From CAZSXS01 sp964611385 (GTDB lineage Bacteria > Bacillota > Clostridia > Lachnospirales > CAYPQA01): DNA of 41,676 bases. The notes beneath the pieces were generated by a model. The model did no database searches. It saw only the letters and a list, made by a program, of their open reading frames with translations, and was not told the DNA's origin. Below are positions 32,503-41,658 of the stretch, in pieces (positions within the stretch are counted from its first letter, which is position 1; the number at the start of each line of letters is the position of its first letter). The stretch covers positions 1 through 41,676 of the forward strand of contig CAZSXS010000028.1 of NCBI GenBank assembly GCA_964611385.1, read 5' to 3'. The position numbers and the translations under genes were made by a program.

Positions 32503-34566
32503 TTACTCTTCACTATCAAAATCCACCGGCTGCCTGCCTTGGAAGATGTCATTAATGTAAACTAAAAACTCAACCTTTCCTTTGCCATCTACTTCATAAG
32601 TCTTCGGGAAATCCTTGGACGGTACCTCTTCGTTGTAGATCTCATCCACCTTCGACCCATCATTGCGGAGAATCTTAATGGTAACCGTTTCGATCTCCTC
32701 TGGGATGGTGGGGTCAACCTTCAAAACCTTGACCTTTCTTGTCGGAATCGTGGCGGGGACGCTGTTGCCCTTGCCTTGACTGACTACCAATTCAATCTGT
32801 GTACCCTTCAGCACTTCCTTGCCGCTGGCAACGGTCTGATTGGCAACAAGGCCTTCGGCATATTTTTCACTGGAAGCTCTAGTGATCTTTGAAATCACAA
32901 GACCAAGACTTTGTAATTTTTTGATGGCCTCGGCTTCCGTCAGGCCCGATACATCCGGTACCTTTATGACGGAAGGCTCGGGACCTTGGCTTATATAAAG
33001 GATGATTTCGCTTCCCGCCTCAGCCATGTCACCGGCCTCAGGCTCCTGAGAAACCACCACATAGGTGGCAATTTTATCGCTGTAAACATATTGTTCTGTG
33101 ATATCAAACATCAGCTTGTTTTCAGATAAAAAGTCATGAATGGTGTTGGCCGATTTTCCGGTCAAATCGGGAACCTCAATCTTGTTGCTTCCAAGGCTAG
33201 TCACTACACTGACAATACTTTTCACTTGAACGGTAGTACCTGCATCCACATCCTGAGAAACGATCTTGCCCTCTGGAATTTCATCGTCATATACGCGGTT
33301 GGTTTCGTTTATAAACAAGCCTAAATCAGCCAAAACCCGACTGGCCTCTTCCAAATCCAGATCTACCGTCAAGTCCGGCACAGTCACTTCTGTAGCTGCT
33401 GCACCGGAAGGAAGATTTGATCTGTATTGATTGTTGTAAATACTGATGACTGCAAAAACAATAATACCAATGATAACGATGGACGTAATGACAGCTGCAA
33501 TAATAACCTTCTTTTCTGATCCCTTTTCAACTTCTTCATCAAGATCATCATCATCGAAATCTTCATCCACTTCATCATCATCCGCTTCATCCTCATCCTT
33601 CTCTTCAACCACCTTCGGCTTTTCTTCTTTGACTGGTTCAGGCTTGGATTGCTTTTTGATGATGGCCATATCCTCTTGCGTAAGACGTATGGTAGGCTGG
33701 TGATACATGTTTTCGGTTCTTTGTACAAACTCTCCCGTTTCGTGGGCCAGAGCATGTTTTAAATCCACATTTAGCTCCTGGCAACTTTGATAACGAAGAC
33801 TGGTAAGCTTTTCTGTAGCCTTCAAAATGATCTGTACTATGCTGTCCGTAATTTTATCGTTGATCATACGGATATCCGGCAGTTTGTCATTAATATGCTT
33901 CAAAGCAACAGCAACGGGAGTATCCCCGTCATAGGGAAGATGGCCAGTGGACATCTCGTACATGATAATTCCCAAGGAATAAATATCGCTGCGATAATCT
34001 ACAAAGCCCCCACGAGCTTGCTCCGGCGAAAAATAATGCACTGAGCCCATGGTGTTTGTGCCGGCGGTAGTGGTGTTGGCGCTGGTAGCTCTGGCAATGC
34101 CAAAGTCCGTAACCTTCAACACACCAGTAGCAGTCACCAAAATATTCTGCGGCTTAATGTCTCTGTGAACAATGTTGTGAGTATGGGCTTCCTCTAGCGC
34201 TGTAGAAATCTGAATCGCCACGCCCAAAATCTCGTCATTATTGAAAGGTGCCCGCTTGAGTATCAAATCCTTAAGGGTCACACCGTCAATATATTCCATC
34301 ACAATATAATTGATGTTTCCTTCCTGCCCCACATCATATACATTCACAATGTTTTGATGATTCAGCTTGGCGGCGGCACGAGCTTCGATGACAAAGCGGG
34401 ACAAAAACTCATCATCGTTGGCAAATTCCTCCCGCATGACTTTAAAGGTGACAAAACGATCCAACTTTCTATCCTTGGCTTTGTACACAATAGCCATGCC
34501 GCCCATACCAATCCGAGAAACAATTTCATATCGGTCTGCAACAACTTTACCCATTTCAAGTATCAT
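32503..34566 (-). CDS. prkC: Serine/threonine protein kinase with PASTA repeats
   Basis: Membrane-bound PrkC/Stk1-type kinase sensing peptidoglycan, 687 aa. The kinase domain has a glycine loop GMGGMAIVYKA, HRDIKPQN (Asp136), DFGIARA (154-160) and GSVHYFSPEQ. Then follow a markedly acidic stretch (about residues 318-352, mostly D and E), one transmembrane segment (IAAVITSIVIIGIIVFAVISIY), three PASTA repeats (EVTVPDL, KIEVPDL, VIKVPDV starts), and a C-terminal beta domain of about 85 residues. The ATG overlaps the phosphatase stop as ATGA. The usual rsgA partner is not downstream here. Confidence 0.95.
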   Translation of the reverse strand: MILEMGKVVADRYEIVSRIGMGGMAIVYKAKDRKLDRFVTFKVMREEFANDDEFLSRFVIEARAAAKLNHQNIVNVYDVGQEGNINYIVMEYIDGVTLKDLILKRAPFNNDEILGVAIQISTALEEAHTHNIVHRDIKPQNILVTATGVLKVTDFGIARATSANTTTAGTNTMGSVHYFSPEQARGGFVDYRSDIYSLGIIMYEMSTGHLPYDGDTPVAVALKHINDKLPDIRMINDKITDSIVQIILKATEKLTSLRYQSCQELNVDLKHALAHETGEFVQRTENMYHQPTIRLTQEDMAIIKKQSKPEPVKEEKPKVVEEKDEDEADDDEVDEDFDDDDLDEEVEKGSEKKVIIAAVITSIVIIGIIVFAVISIYNNQYRSNLPSGAAATEVTVPDLTVDLDLEEASRVLADLGLFINETNRVYDDEIPEGKIVSQDVDAGTTVQVKSIVSVVTSLGSNKIEVPDLTGKSANTIHDFLSENKLMFDITEQYVYSDKIATYVVVSQEPEAGDMAEAGSEIILYISQGPEPSVIKVPDVSGLTEAEAIKKLQSLGLVISKITRASSEKYAEGLVANQTVASGKEVLKGTQIELVVSQGKGNSVPATIPTRKVKVLKVDPTIPEEIETVTIKILRNDGSKVDEIYNEEVPSKDFPKTYEVDGKGKVEFLVYINDIFQGRQPVDFDSEE

Positions 34567-35300
34567 TCTATCACCCCACCTTCACAAAACACCACGATTG
34601 CAGAGATATTATCATTGCCGCCCCTGTCGTTAGCTTTGTCCACTAAAGTACGTGTAAGAACCTCACAGTCATGGCTGGAAACCAAGATCTCAGCAATGTC
34701 CTCATCCTCCAGCATATCCGTCAATCCATCTGAACAGAGCAAGATGCGATCTCCCGCCTTAACCGGATGAGAAAAGGCATCCGCATCTACCTTACTGTCG
34801 GTTCCCAGAACTTTGATCAAAATATTTTTCTTTTGATGATTTTTGGCTTCACTTTCTGTAAGTTGGCCATTTCGGACCATTTCATTTACAAAAGAGTGAT
34901 CAATGCTCAGCTGTTTCAGGATTCCGTCTGAAAGCAGATAAATTCGGCTGTCCCCTATATGAACGATATAAAGCTTATCTGAAACAACACAGGCAGAAAG
35001 GGTGGTTCCCATTCCAAAGTGGGCCGCATTTTGAATGGAGTCCTCAAAAACCTTAGCATTGGCAAAAAGTAAAGCCTCCACTAAAAGGTCCAAAGTTTCG
35101 GTACTTTCGTGTTCCTCAATATATTTTTTAAAAAGTAAGGTAGCTAAACTGCTGGCAACCTCTCCGGCATTGTGCCCGCCCATACCGTCAGCCATAATGA
35201 ATAAATTCGGTAAGCTCCCCACAGGCTCGGAAGAAAAAAATATACTGTCCTCATTATTTGCGCGAACCCTACCCACATCCGTAATTCCGGCAACTTTCAT
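34563..35300 (-). CDS. prpC: PP2C-type protein phosphatase
   Basis: Metal-dependent phosphatase opposing PrkC, 245 aa. The PP2C motifs GRVRANNEDS, FIMADGMGGHNAGEVAS, HIGDSRIYLL, LLCSDGLTDML and GGNDNISAIVV are all visible. Start ATG 35300 has GGGAGGA; an in-frame ATG at 35315 precedes that site. The gene ends in the kinase start, so the two are translated together. Confidence 0.95.
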   Translation of the reverse strand: MKVAGITDVGRVRANNEDSIFFSSEPVGSLPNLFIMADGMGGHNAGEVASSLATLLFKKYIEEHESTETLDLLVEALLFANAKVFEDSIQNAAHFGMGTTLSACVVSDKLYIVHIGDSRIYLLSDGILKQLSIDHSFVNEMVRNGQLTESEAKNHQKKNILIKVLGTDSKVDADAFSHPVKAGDRILLCSDGLTDMLEDEDIAEILVSSHDCEVLTRTLVDKANDRGGNDNISAIVVFCEGGVIE

Positions 35301-35419
35301 TGAAAATCCTCCCAATGCTTAAAAATGTTGGTTGACATACAGTCCTGTTCATCTTTTAAAGCTACCATTCAAAGAGATAACAGCCTCGCAGATTTCAAAA
35401 TGGCAGCTTGATAAATGAT

Positions 35420-36547
35420 TTAGAGACTGAATGAACGTAACTGCCCACAAGCAGCTTCTGCTTCCCCGCCCAAGCTTTTTCTGATAGTGGTTTCCACGCC
35501 GTAGCCTTTTAAGGTTTCTACAAAGGATGAGGCTTTGTCATTGGTGCTTCTCTTGTATTCCGGGTGGACGGGGTTCAGCTGGATAATATTAACGTGTACT
35601 AATTTGCCGCGTAGGAGTTTCCCTAGGAGGGCGGCACATTCTCTGCTATCGTTGACTCCATGAATGAGTGTGTATTCAAAGCTGACCCGCCGATTGGTGA
35701 CCTTAATATAATAAGAACAAGCCTCCATTACTTCCTCAAGACTGTATTTTTTGGCCACAGGCATTAACTTTCTCCGTAGCTCGTCGGTAGGAGCGTGGAG
35801 GGATACGGCTAGGTTAATTTGGAGCTTCTTATCGTTAATCTTTTCATCGGCAAGCCGGATGATTTTGGGTGCAAGACCACAAGTGGATAGGGTAATGTGC
35901 CTTTGCCCAATGGCAAGGCCGTTTTCCGAGTTCAAAAGTGAAATGAATCGGATCACTTCATCATAATTATCCAAGGGTTCGCCTATACCCATGATGACCA
36001 CATGGGAAATTCTATCGTTTGGATGCTCCTTTTGAATCTGATAAACCTGCAATAGCATTTCGCCCGCTGTCAGATTCCGCTTAAAGCCTGCATTTGTTAC
36101 AGTGACTGCGTTTGCAGCCTTTCCCGGCCTGTTTTGGTTGACGGGGCTGGAAGCGCAAAAGCTGCAACCCATGCGGCAACCCACCTGCGAGGAGACACAA
36201 ACAGAATTTCCATAGGAATAATTCATTAAAACGGTTTCTATTATATTGAAATCTTGTAAAATAAACAAGTATTTTGCAAAATTTGACTTGTCTGATTCAG
36301 TTGTATTTTGAAGATCCGAGTTCGTACCCTTCAATTTTTTCTTAATTTCAAGCCCAGAGAAAAGAATGTTTTCATTTTCCGTCAAGCTTTGCCGTAGAGA
36401 AAGCGGCAGGTTCGTCATCTCCATAAAGCTTTTGGCAAAGCGTTTATGTAAATTTTCGAAAACCTGCCGCGCTCTGAATTTTTTCTCCCCAAGTGATACA
36501 AAAAGCTGTTCCAGCTCCGAAAGGTTCATTGATAAAATATCATACAT
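35420..36547 (-). CDS. rlmN: 23S rRNA A2503 / tRNA A37 methyltransferase RlmN, with insertions
   Basis: Radical SAM methyltransferase, 375 aa. The [4Fe-4S] cysteines are in CRMGCSFC (124, 128, 131), and the methyl-carrying Cys near the C-terminus is in EAEAACGQLRS; GIGEPLDNYDEV and STCGL are conserved. Compared with the usual layout it has an extra Asn/Ser-rich stretch (about 75-90) and an insertion of about 17 residues just after the cluster (SPVNQNRPGKAANAVTV). The start codon at 36547 lies beside a GCCCATGC/GCATGGGC hairpin that holds the ribosome binding site. Confidence 0.92.
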   Translation of the reverse strand: MYDILSMNLSELEQLFVSLGEKKFRARQVFENLHKRFAKSFMEMTNLPLSLRQSLTENENILFSGLEIKKKLKGTNSDLQNTTESDKSNFAKYLFILQDFNIIETVLMNYSYGNSVCVSSQVGCRMGCSFCASSPVNQNRPGKAANAVTVTNAGFKRNLTAGEMLLQVYQIQKEHPNDRISHVVIMGIGEPLDNYDEVIRFISLLNSENGLAIGQRHITLSTCGLAPKIIRLADEKINDKKLQINLAVSLHAPTDELRRKLMPVAKKYSLEEVMEACSYYIKVTNRRVSFEYTLIHGVNDSRECAALLGKLLRGKLVHVNIIQLNPVHPEYKRSTNDKASSFVETLKGYGVETTIRKSLGGEAEAACGQLRSFSL

Positions 36548-36552
36548 ATGCT

Positions 36553-36589
36553 GCCCATGCCTCCTTTATTCATCACAGTAAGCATGGGC
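36553..36589 (-). promoter_or_regulatory. Hairpin holding the rlmN ribosome binding site
   Basis: GCCCATGC (minus strand, 36589-36582) pairs with GCATGGGC (36560-36553), 8 bp; AAAGGAG lies in the loop next to the 3' arm, and the ATG is six nt downstream. The fold would hinder translation initiation. Confidence 0.5.
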
Positions 36590-36683
36590 TGGGTATTGCC
36601 CTGAACTGCTCACTTTAGTTGCTTTATATTAATTGATTCAGAGAAAAGGATTTACCCAATCTCTGTCTCTTAATCTCTTATAC

Positions 36684-37751
36684 CTATATTCCTATATCTG
36701 TACATTCTTCAATGGTTTCCCTACTGTACCCTTGTTCCAGCAAGGGACAGCAAAAGTCTTCTTCTATATCTGGAACAAAGGACTTCAAAAGTTTCGCATT
36801 GCCCTTGAAGCTGTATTCCCCCAGCCTTGCCGGAATAAACACCGTATCCCCCGTTGCCAGATTCATAAACCCGCCTGTATATTCTAAACGACAAGCGCCT
36901 TCCACACAGGTAAAGGTACTAAAGCACTTGGAATTGGAGTGTTCAGTGTATTCTGTAATCTCAAGCATCAGAACGGCAAAATATGGATTCGCAATATAAT
37001 AAGTCAGCTTATTCTGCTTTCCGTCCTTTGGAACCACAAAGCTAAGTCCCTTCAATACACCAAGTTGCTTTGAATCAAAATTGGTGACCTCCAAGGCTTG
37101 CTTTATATGTAACATACGTTTGCTGCCATCCTTGGCCACGCGGTTAAAATCGTCCACACGGTAAGTAATGTTGGAGTTTTGCTGAATTTCGCAAACCAGT
37201 AAACCCTTAGTAATCGCATGAATGGTTCCTGGTTTGATGTTGACAATGTCCCCTTTTTGAACGGGTAGCCTGTGCAAGCACTCCTGCACCCTATTTTCCT
37301 GGATCAGGCGCTCAAATTCTTCCTTTGTAGTCTCCTCTTTGAGTCCCAGAATCAAGCTACTGCCGGGTTGAGCTTCCATGATGTACCACATTTCCGATTT
37401 GCCCAAGGGTTCATTTTCATGGGCAGCAGCATAGGCGTCGTCTGGATGTACCTGAACCGACAGGTCATCATTGGCATCAATCAGTTTGATCAGGAGAGGA
37501 AAATTTTCAAGCCATTCCGGGTGCTCCCCTAGATAGGCTGTTGGATTCTTTTCCAGTAGTTCTTTCAGAGTCTTTCCTTTATAGCTTCCCTCCGAGACAA
37601 TGCTCATTTCATTTTCACGGCAGGTCAAGTCCCAACTTTCTGCATTAATCTCAAAGGGTAGCACGCGCCCATAGGCTTCCAGTCTTCTTCCGCCCCAAAT
37701 ATAGTCTTTGTAAACAGGTAAAAATTTTAAGGGCTCCAACCCATCTTTCAT
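36684..37751 (-). CDS. manA: Mannose-6-phosphate isomerase, class I
   Basis: Zinc-dependent interconversion of mannose-6-P and fructose-6-P, 355 aa, a length typical of Firmicute ManA. Zinc-binding region: SVQVHPDDAYA (His), GKSEMWYIMEAQPGSSLILG (Glu) and PGTIHAITKGLLVCEIQQ (His); also VDDFNRVAKDG. GGGAAC is the ribosome binding site. It may link to fucose/mannose sugar metabolism, but is transcribed alone, divergent from ferredoxin. Confidence 0.95.
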   Translation of the reverse strand: MKDGLEPLKFLPVYKDYIWGGRRLEAYGRVLPFEINAESWDLTCRENEMSIVSEGSYKGKTLKELLEKNPTAYLGEHPEWLENFPLLIKLIDANDDLSVQVHPDDAYAAAHENEPLGKSEMWYIMEAQPGSSLILGLKEETTKEEFERLIQENRVQECLHRLPVQKGDIVNIKPGTIHAITKGLLVCEIQQNSNITYRVDDFNRVAKDGSKRMLHIKQALEVTNFDSKQLGVLKGLSFVVPKDGKQNKLTYYIANPYFAVLMLEITEYTEHSNSKCFSTFTCVEGACRLEYTGGFMNLATGDTVFIPARLGEYSFKGNAKLLKSFVPDIEEDFCCPLLEQGYSRETIEECTDIGI

Positions 37752-37777
37752 ATCTGTTCCCAGCTTTCATTTTTCTC

Positions 37778-37806
37778 TTGATTAAATTCAAATTTTAGTA
37801 TACAAT
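37778..37806 (+). promoter_or_regulatory. Promoter of the ferredoxin gene
   Basis: TTGATT (37778-37783) and TACAAT (37801-37806) with a 17-nt spacer, 29 nt before the ferredoxin start. Confidence 0.6.
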
Positions 37807-37834
37807 AAGGCAAAATTTAATGGAGGTGTTTCCC

Positions 37835-38005
37835 ATGGCTTATGTAATTACTGATAACTGCACGTCTTGTGGCGCTTGTGAAAGCGAATGCCCTGTTTCT
37901 TGCATTTCTAAGGGCGATGACAAGTATGTCATTGACAAGGACGAATGTATTGGATGCGGCGCATGTGCTGGTGTTTGTCCAGTTGATGCTCCTGTCGAGG
38001 AATAA
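37835..38005 (+). CDS. 2[4Fe-4S] ferredoxin
   Basis: Clostridial-type small electron carrier, 56 aa. Two CxxCxxCxxxCP motifs are present (CTSCGACESECP and CIGCGACAGVCP), forming two clusters. Start ATG 37835 follows GGAGG; an upstream ATG at 37820 lies too early for a site. A strong terminator follows, so it is monocistronic. Confidence 0.96.
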   Translation: MAYVITDNCTSCGACESECPVSCISKGDDKYVIDKDECIGCGACAGVCPVDAPVEE

Positions 38006-38012
38006 CATAAAG

Positions 38013-38064
38013 ACAATGGTCTTGACTTATTTGATAATAGATAAATCAGACCATTGTTTTATTT
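38013..38064. terminator. Terminator after ferredoxin
   Basis: ACAATGGTC (38013-38021) pairs with GACCATTGT (38049-38057), followed by a T-rich run; convergent with clpX, it may also stop that gene. Confidence 0.85.
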
Positions 38065-38143
38065 TTTGCCTTCATATTCACTTTTAGTTATAAATTTAAT
38101 AGAATCATGTGTAATTAGAATTAAATGCATGGTTGAATCGCTT

Positions 38144-39445
38144 TTAGCTTGCGCTGAATCTCTTGTGATTTCTGGACTTTGACTTTTTCACTAAGGGCTT
38201 GCGATTCTCATTATAGGTAATCAGAGGATAAGATTTGTTTTGCACGGTTTCCTTGGTGATAATACATTTTTCTATGGCGTGATTGGAGGGAATGTCGTAC
38301 ATGATTTCCCCCATAAACTCTTCCATGATCGCACGAAGACCACGGGCACCAGTTTCACGTTCGATTGCCTTATGGGCAATGGCTCTTAAGGCGTCTTCTT
38401 CAAACTCTAAAATTACATCGTCCAACTCAAACAAATGCTTATATTGCCTTGCGAGTGCATTCTTTGGCTTGGTCAGTATAGAAAGAAGTGCTTCCTCATT
38501 CAAGGAGGGAAGAGTGACAATGACGGGCAAACGTCCTACTAATTCGGGAATCAAGCCGAACTTGTGCAAATCCTGTGTGGTAACCTGGCTCATGACTTCA
38601 TCGCTGGCCTTTTCAGAAGCACTCTTGTACTCCGAACCAAAGCCGATGAGTTTTTTATTTAAGCGGTGCTCAATAATCTTTTCAAGCCCGCTGAAAGAAC
38701 CACCACAAATGAACAAAATATGATTGGTATTAATCTGTATAAAATCCTGATAGGGATGTTTACGTCCTCCTTGGGGAGGTACAGAAGCCACAGTTCCCTC
38801 TAAAATTTTCAAGAGGGCCTGTTGAACGCCTTCCCCACTGACATCACGGGTAATGGAAGGGTTATCAGATTTTCTAGTAATCTTATCAATTTCATCGATA
38901 TAGATGATACCGCGTTCTGCTCTCTCAATGTCATAATCCGCAGCCTGTATCAAGCGCAGAAGTATATTCTCGACGTCCTCTCCTACATAACCGGCCTCCG
39001 TCAAACTGGTGGCATCGGCAATGGCGAAGGGGACGTTTAACATTTTAGCCAAAGTTTGAGCGAGGTAGGTTTTGCCGACACCGGTAGGGCCCAAAAGCAA
39101 AATATTGCTCTTTTGAACTTCGATTTCATTTACAATGTTGGCGTTGATCCGCTTGTAATGATTGTAAACCGCAACAGCCAAGGCTCTCTTTGCATCATCC
39201 TGTCCAATCAGATACTCATCCAGTTTCGCCTTGATCTCCTTGGGCTTCATCGAAGTCATATCCTCCGAAGGGGCATTTTTAAAAACCTCTATGCCTTCCT
39301 TGTCCAACAGATCGGAGCACAAGTCTATACATTCGTTACAGATGTAAGCGCTTGGCCCGGCTACTAGCTTTATAACCTCATCTTGATGCTTTCCGCAGAA
39401 GGAACATCGAAGATGACGGTGTTTATCTTCGTATTTTGGTGCCAT
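38144..39445 (-). CDS. clpX: ATP-dependent Clp protease ATP-binding subunit ClpX
   Basis: Unfoldase of the ClpXP protease, 433 aa. The N-terminal zinc domain has Cys14, 17, 36 and 39 (CSFC and CNEC). The AAA+ core has Walker A GPTGVGKT, Walker B IIYIDEID, the pore-loop motif GYVGED, and sensor-2 ETGARGLRAIME; the LIGF loop for ClpP binding is in KKLIGFGSE. It is preceded by clpP by 18 nt, with tig upstream, the conserved Firmicute order. Confidence 0.97.
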   Translation of the reverse strand: MAPKYEDKHRHLRCSFCGKHQDEVIKLVAGPSAYICNECIDLCSDLLDKEGIEVFKNAPSEDMTSMKPKEIKAKLDEYLIGQDDAKRALAVAVYNHYKRINANIVNEIEVQKSNILLLGPTGVGKTYLAQTLAKMLNVPFAIADATSLTEAGYVGEDVENILLRLIQAADYDIERAERGIIYIDEIDKITRKSDNPSITRDVSGEGVQQALLKILEGTVASVPPQGGRKHPYQDFIQINTNHILFICGGSFSGLEKIIEHRLNKKLIGFGSEYKSASEKASDEVMSQVTTQDLHKFGLIPELVGRLPVIVTLPSLNEEALLSILTKPKNALARQYKHLFELDDVILEFEEDALRAIAHKAIERETGARGLRAIMEEFMGEIMYDIPSNHAIEKCIITKETVQNKSYPLITYNENRKPLVKKSKSRNHKRFSAS

Positions 39446-39463
39446 CGCAACCTCCTTTATGTT

Positions 39464-40048
39464 TTACCTTTTATTTGCTATCACATCATCCACGATTCCA
39501 TATGCCTTTGCTTCCTGGGCATTCATAAAGAAATCACGCTCTACATCTCTTTCAATGATTTCAAGAGGCTTTCCGGTGTTTTCGGCCAGCATCTGATTCA
39601 GGCGTTTTTTGGATTTTAAAATGTGCTCGGCATGGATAATAATATCGGTAGCCTGGCCGCGGGTGCCGCCCAAGGGCTGATGAATCATGACCTCGGCATT
39701 GGGAAGGCAATAACGCTTTCCTTTAGTACCACCAGACAGCAAAAAGGCTCCCATACTAGCCGCCATACCTACGCAAATAGTAGACACGTCCGACTTAATA
39801 TGCTGCATGGTATCATAAATAGCAAATCCAGATGTGATGGAGCCTCCTGGGCTATTGATATAAAGGTTGATATCCTTTCCGGGTTCCTCGGCGTCCAAAA
39901 AGAGCAATTGGGCCACAACCAGGCTTGCGGTAACATCGTTAACCTCGTCGCTCAGGAAAATAATTCGATCCTTTAACAGCCTTGAATAAATATCGTATGA
40001 ACGTTCTCCTCTATTGGTTTGTTCAATGACATATGGTACTAAACTCAT
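39464..40048 (-). CDS. clpP: ATP-dependent Clp protease proteolytic subunit ClpP
   Basis: Serine protease of ClpXP/ClpCP, 194 aa, the usual length. The catalytic triad is Ser98 (GMAASMGAF), His123 (MIHQPLGG) and an Asp in RDVERDFFM. The propeptide is short. Between tig and clpX in one operon with 30 and 18 nt gaps. Confidence 0.97.
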   Translation of the reverse strand: MSLVPYVIEQTNRGERSYDIYSRLLKDRIIFLSDEVNDVTASLVVAQLLFLDAEEPGKDINLYINSPGGSITSGFAIYDTMQHIKSDVSTICVGMAASMGAFLLSGGTKGKRYCLPNAEVMIHQPLGGTRGQATDIIIHAEHILKSKKRLNQMLAENTGKPLEIIERDVERDFFMNAQEAKAYGIVDDVIANKR

Positions 40049-40078
40049 GTTTTTCCTCCTTTTTTCAATGACGCTTGG

Positions 40079-41425
40079 TTACTCCATTTCGATGGCGTTA
40101 TCCAGAAGGTATTTGATGGTCTCACGGTATTGCAGTTCTTCAGTAATGCCTTCTTCCGTTACTCCAAGCCTATTCTTGACATCTTCTTTTGTTATTTTAT
40201 ACGCTTCAGCAATTTTGTTAAGCTCTTCATCAATTCTTTCCTGGGGAATATTCAAGTACTCGTTCTTGTTTTCCTTCTCTTGCTTTAAAATGGCTTCTAT
40301 TACAAGCTGACCTCTTACAAAGTTTTCAGCATCATCATGATACTCCAACTTCATATCGTCAATGGTTCTACCCATGTATTTCAAGTAGGTTTCCAAATCA
40401 TAGCCTGAATATCTCATATTGCGTCTAGTTTCATCAATCATACGGTGCACACGGTTTTCAATCATAACCTCTGGCAGTTCGAAGGGGTTTCTTTCTATTA
40501 TATTAGCAATGATTTGATTTTCCTTATTTGCCTCTGCATTTTTTTCTTTGTTTTCAAGCAGCTTTTTCTTGATACTCTCGGTGTATTCGTCCATCGTTTC
40601 AAATTCAGAAACATCCTGGGCAAACTCATCGTTCAATTCAGGCAGCTCTTTAAATTTGATTTCATTAATATGGACATGAAATTCGGCCGCTTTCCCGCTC
40701 AAGGAAGGCTGTTGATACTCATCTGGGAAAGTAACATTCACAACAACATCCTCGTCGGTCATATGGCCGATTAACTGGTCTTCAAAATTATCAATAAAGG
40801 TATGAGAGCCAATGGTAATTTCATAACCCTCGGCTTTACCGCCCTCAAAGGCAACCCCATCCACAAAGCCCTCAAAATTAATATTAACGATATCCTTTTC
40901 TGCGACAGCCCTATCGGTTACGGTTACAAGTCTAGCATTCTTATCCCTGTCACGTTCCAACACGGAGAAAACTTCTCTTTCCGAAACACTTGTATCATAC
41001 TTTTGGTATGTAACGCCTAAATAATCATGCACAGAAATTTCTGGCTTGGTAAAAGCAGTGAAGGAAAGGTCAACACCATTCTCTTTAGACACTTCCATTA
41101 AATCAACCTGCGGCAAAGAAACGAGCTTAAGGTCATGTTCTTTCACAATGGCGTCTAAAATTTGGGGGAAAATATGGTTAATAGCGTCCTCGTAAAAGAC
41201 CTGGGCGCCATAGGCAGCCTCAATCATTTTTCTGGGCACATGGCCTTTTCTGAAGCCTTGCATTTGGAAAGATTTCTTATTCTTATTATACGAAAAGTTC
41301 ATACCCTCTTCGAACTTTTGATTACCAATATTCAGTGTTACCTTTATCTGATTTTTATCAATGCTTTCAATTTCTTCTTTCAATGTAAAATCCAGCTCAA
41401 CGTCGTTCCCTTTTGTCTGGTGCAT
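40079..41425 (-). CDS. tig: Trigger factor (ribosome-associated peptidyl-prolyl isomerase)
   Basis: Ribosome-bound chaperone, 448 aa. The N-terminal ribosome-binding motif is GFRKGHVPRKMIEAAYG. The FKBP-type domain starts near residue 160 (DIVNINFEGFVDGVAFEGGKAEGYEITIG), and the C-terminal domain is a long helical chaperone arm. AAGGAGG precedes the ATG. First gene of the tig-clpP-clpX operon, with the promoter given separately. Confidence 0.96.
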   Translation of the reverse strand: MHQTKGNDVELDFTLKEEIESIDKNQIKVTLNIGNQKFEEGMNFSYNKNKKSFQMQGFRKGHVPRKMIEAAYGAQVFYEDAINHIFPQILDAIVKEHDLKLVSLPQVDLMEVSKENGVDLSFTAFTKPEISVHDYLGVTYQKYDTSVSEREVFSVLERDRDKNARLVTVTDRAVAEKDIVNINFEGFVDGVAFEGGKAEGYEITIGSHTFIDNFEDQLIGHMTDEDVVVNVTFPDEYQQPSLSGKAAEFHVHINEIKFKELPELNDEFAQDVSEFETMDEYTESIKKKLLENKEKNAEANKENQIIANIIERNPFELPEVMIENRVHRMIDETRRNMRYSGYDLETYLKYMGRTIDDMKLEYHDDAENFVRGQLVIEAILKQEKENKNEYLNIPQERIDEELNKIAEAYKITKEDVKNRLGVTEEGITEELQYRETIKYLLDNAIEME

Positions 41426-41458
41426 GACAGCTTCCTCCTTGGAATTAAAATTTTTAGC

Positions 41459-41487
41459 ATTATATCATTTTGTTTTTATTTTGCCAA
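41459..41487 (-). promoter_or_regulatory. Sigma-A promoter of tig
   Basis: On the minus strand TTGGCA (41487-41482) and TATAAT (41464-41459) have a 17-nt spacer, about 35 nt before the tig ATG. Confidence 0.85.
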
Positions 41488-41522
41488 GAGTTTATTTTTT
41501 GTCAATGTTTTAAAGCGGTTAC

Positions 41523-41626
41523 TGATAAAAGTATTACCAGCATTTAGAGCCGTCAAACCTTACGCTCTCGAAAAAATTAAACAAGAAAACAAGCAACAAT
41601 TGGCACAAATCCAGGAAGAAGAATGA
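41523..41626 (+). pseudogene. Possible 3' remnant of a gene
   Basis: The plus strand reads LIKVLPAFRAVKPYALEKI and continues KQENKQQLAQIQEEE before a TGA at 41624-41626. Its charged, helical ending looks like a genuine C-terminus, but no start or upstream gene is present because the tig promoter begins at once upstream. I do not recognise it; a chance frame is also possible. Confidence 0.25.
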
Positions 41627-41627
41627 A

Positions 41628-41645
41628 TTATTTCCCGGGAAATAA
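41628..41645. repeat. 18-bp perfect palindrome
   Basis: TTATTTCCCGGGAAATAA is fully self-complementary and starts two nt after the stop of the remnant frame. A CCCGGGAAA core also occurs twice in pyrB. Confidence 0.6.
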
Positions 41646-41658
41646 ATATGAAAGGAAA

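Noticed and set aside
38283..38723. 146-codon frame opposite clpX
   Set aside because: A Ser/Ala/Pro-rich antisense shadow of a highly conserved gene.
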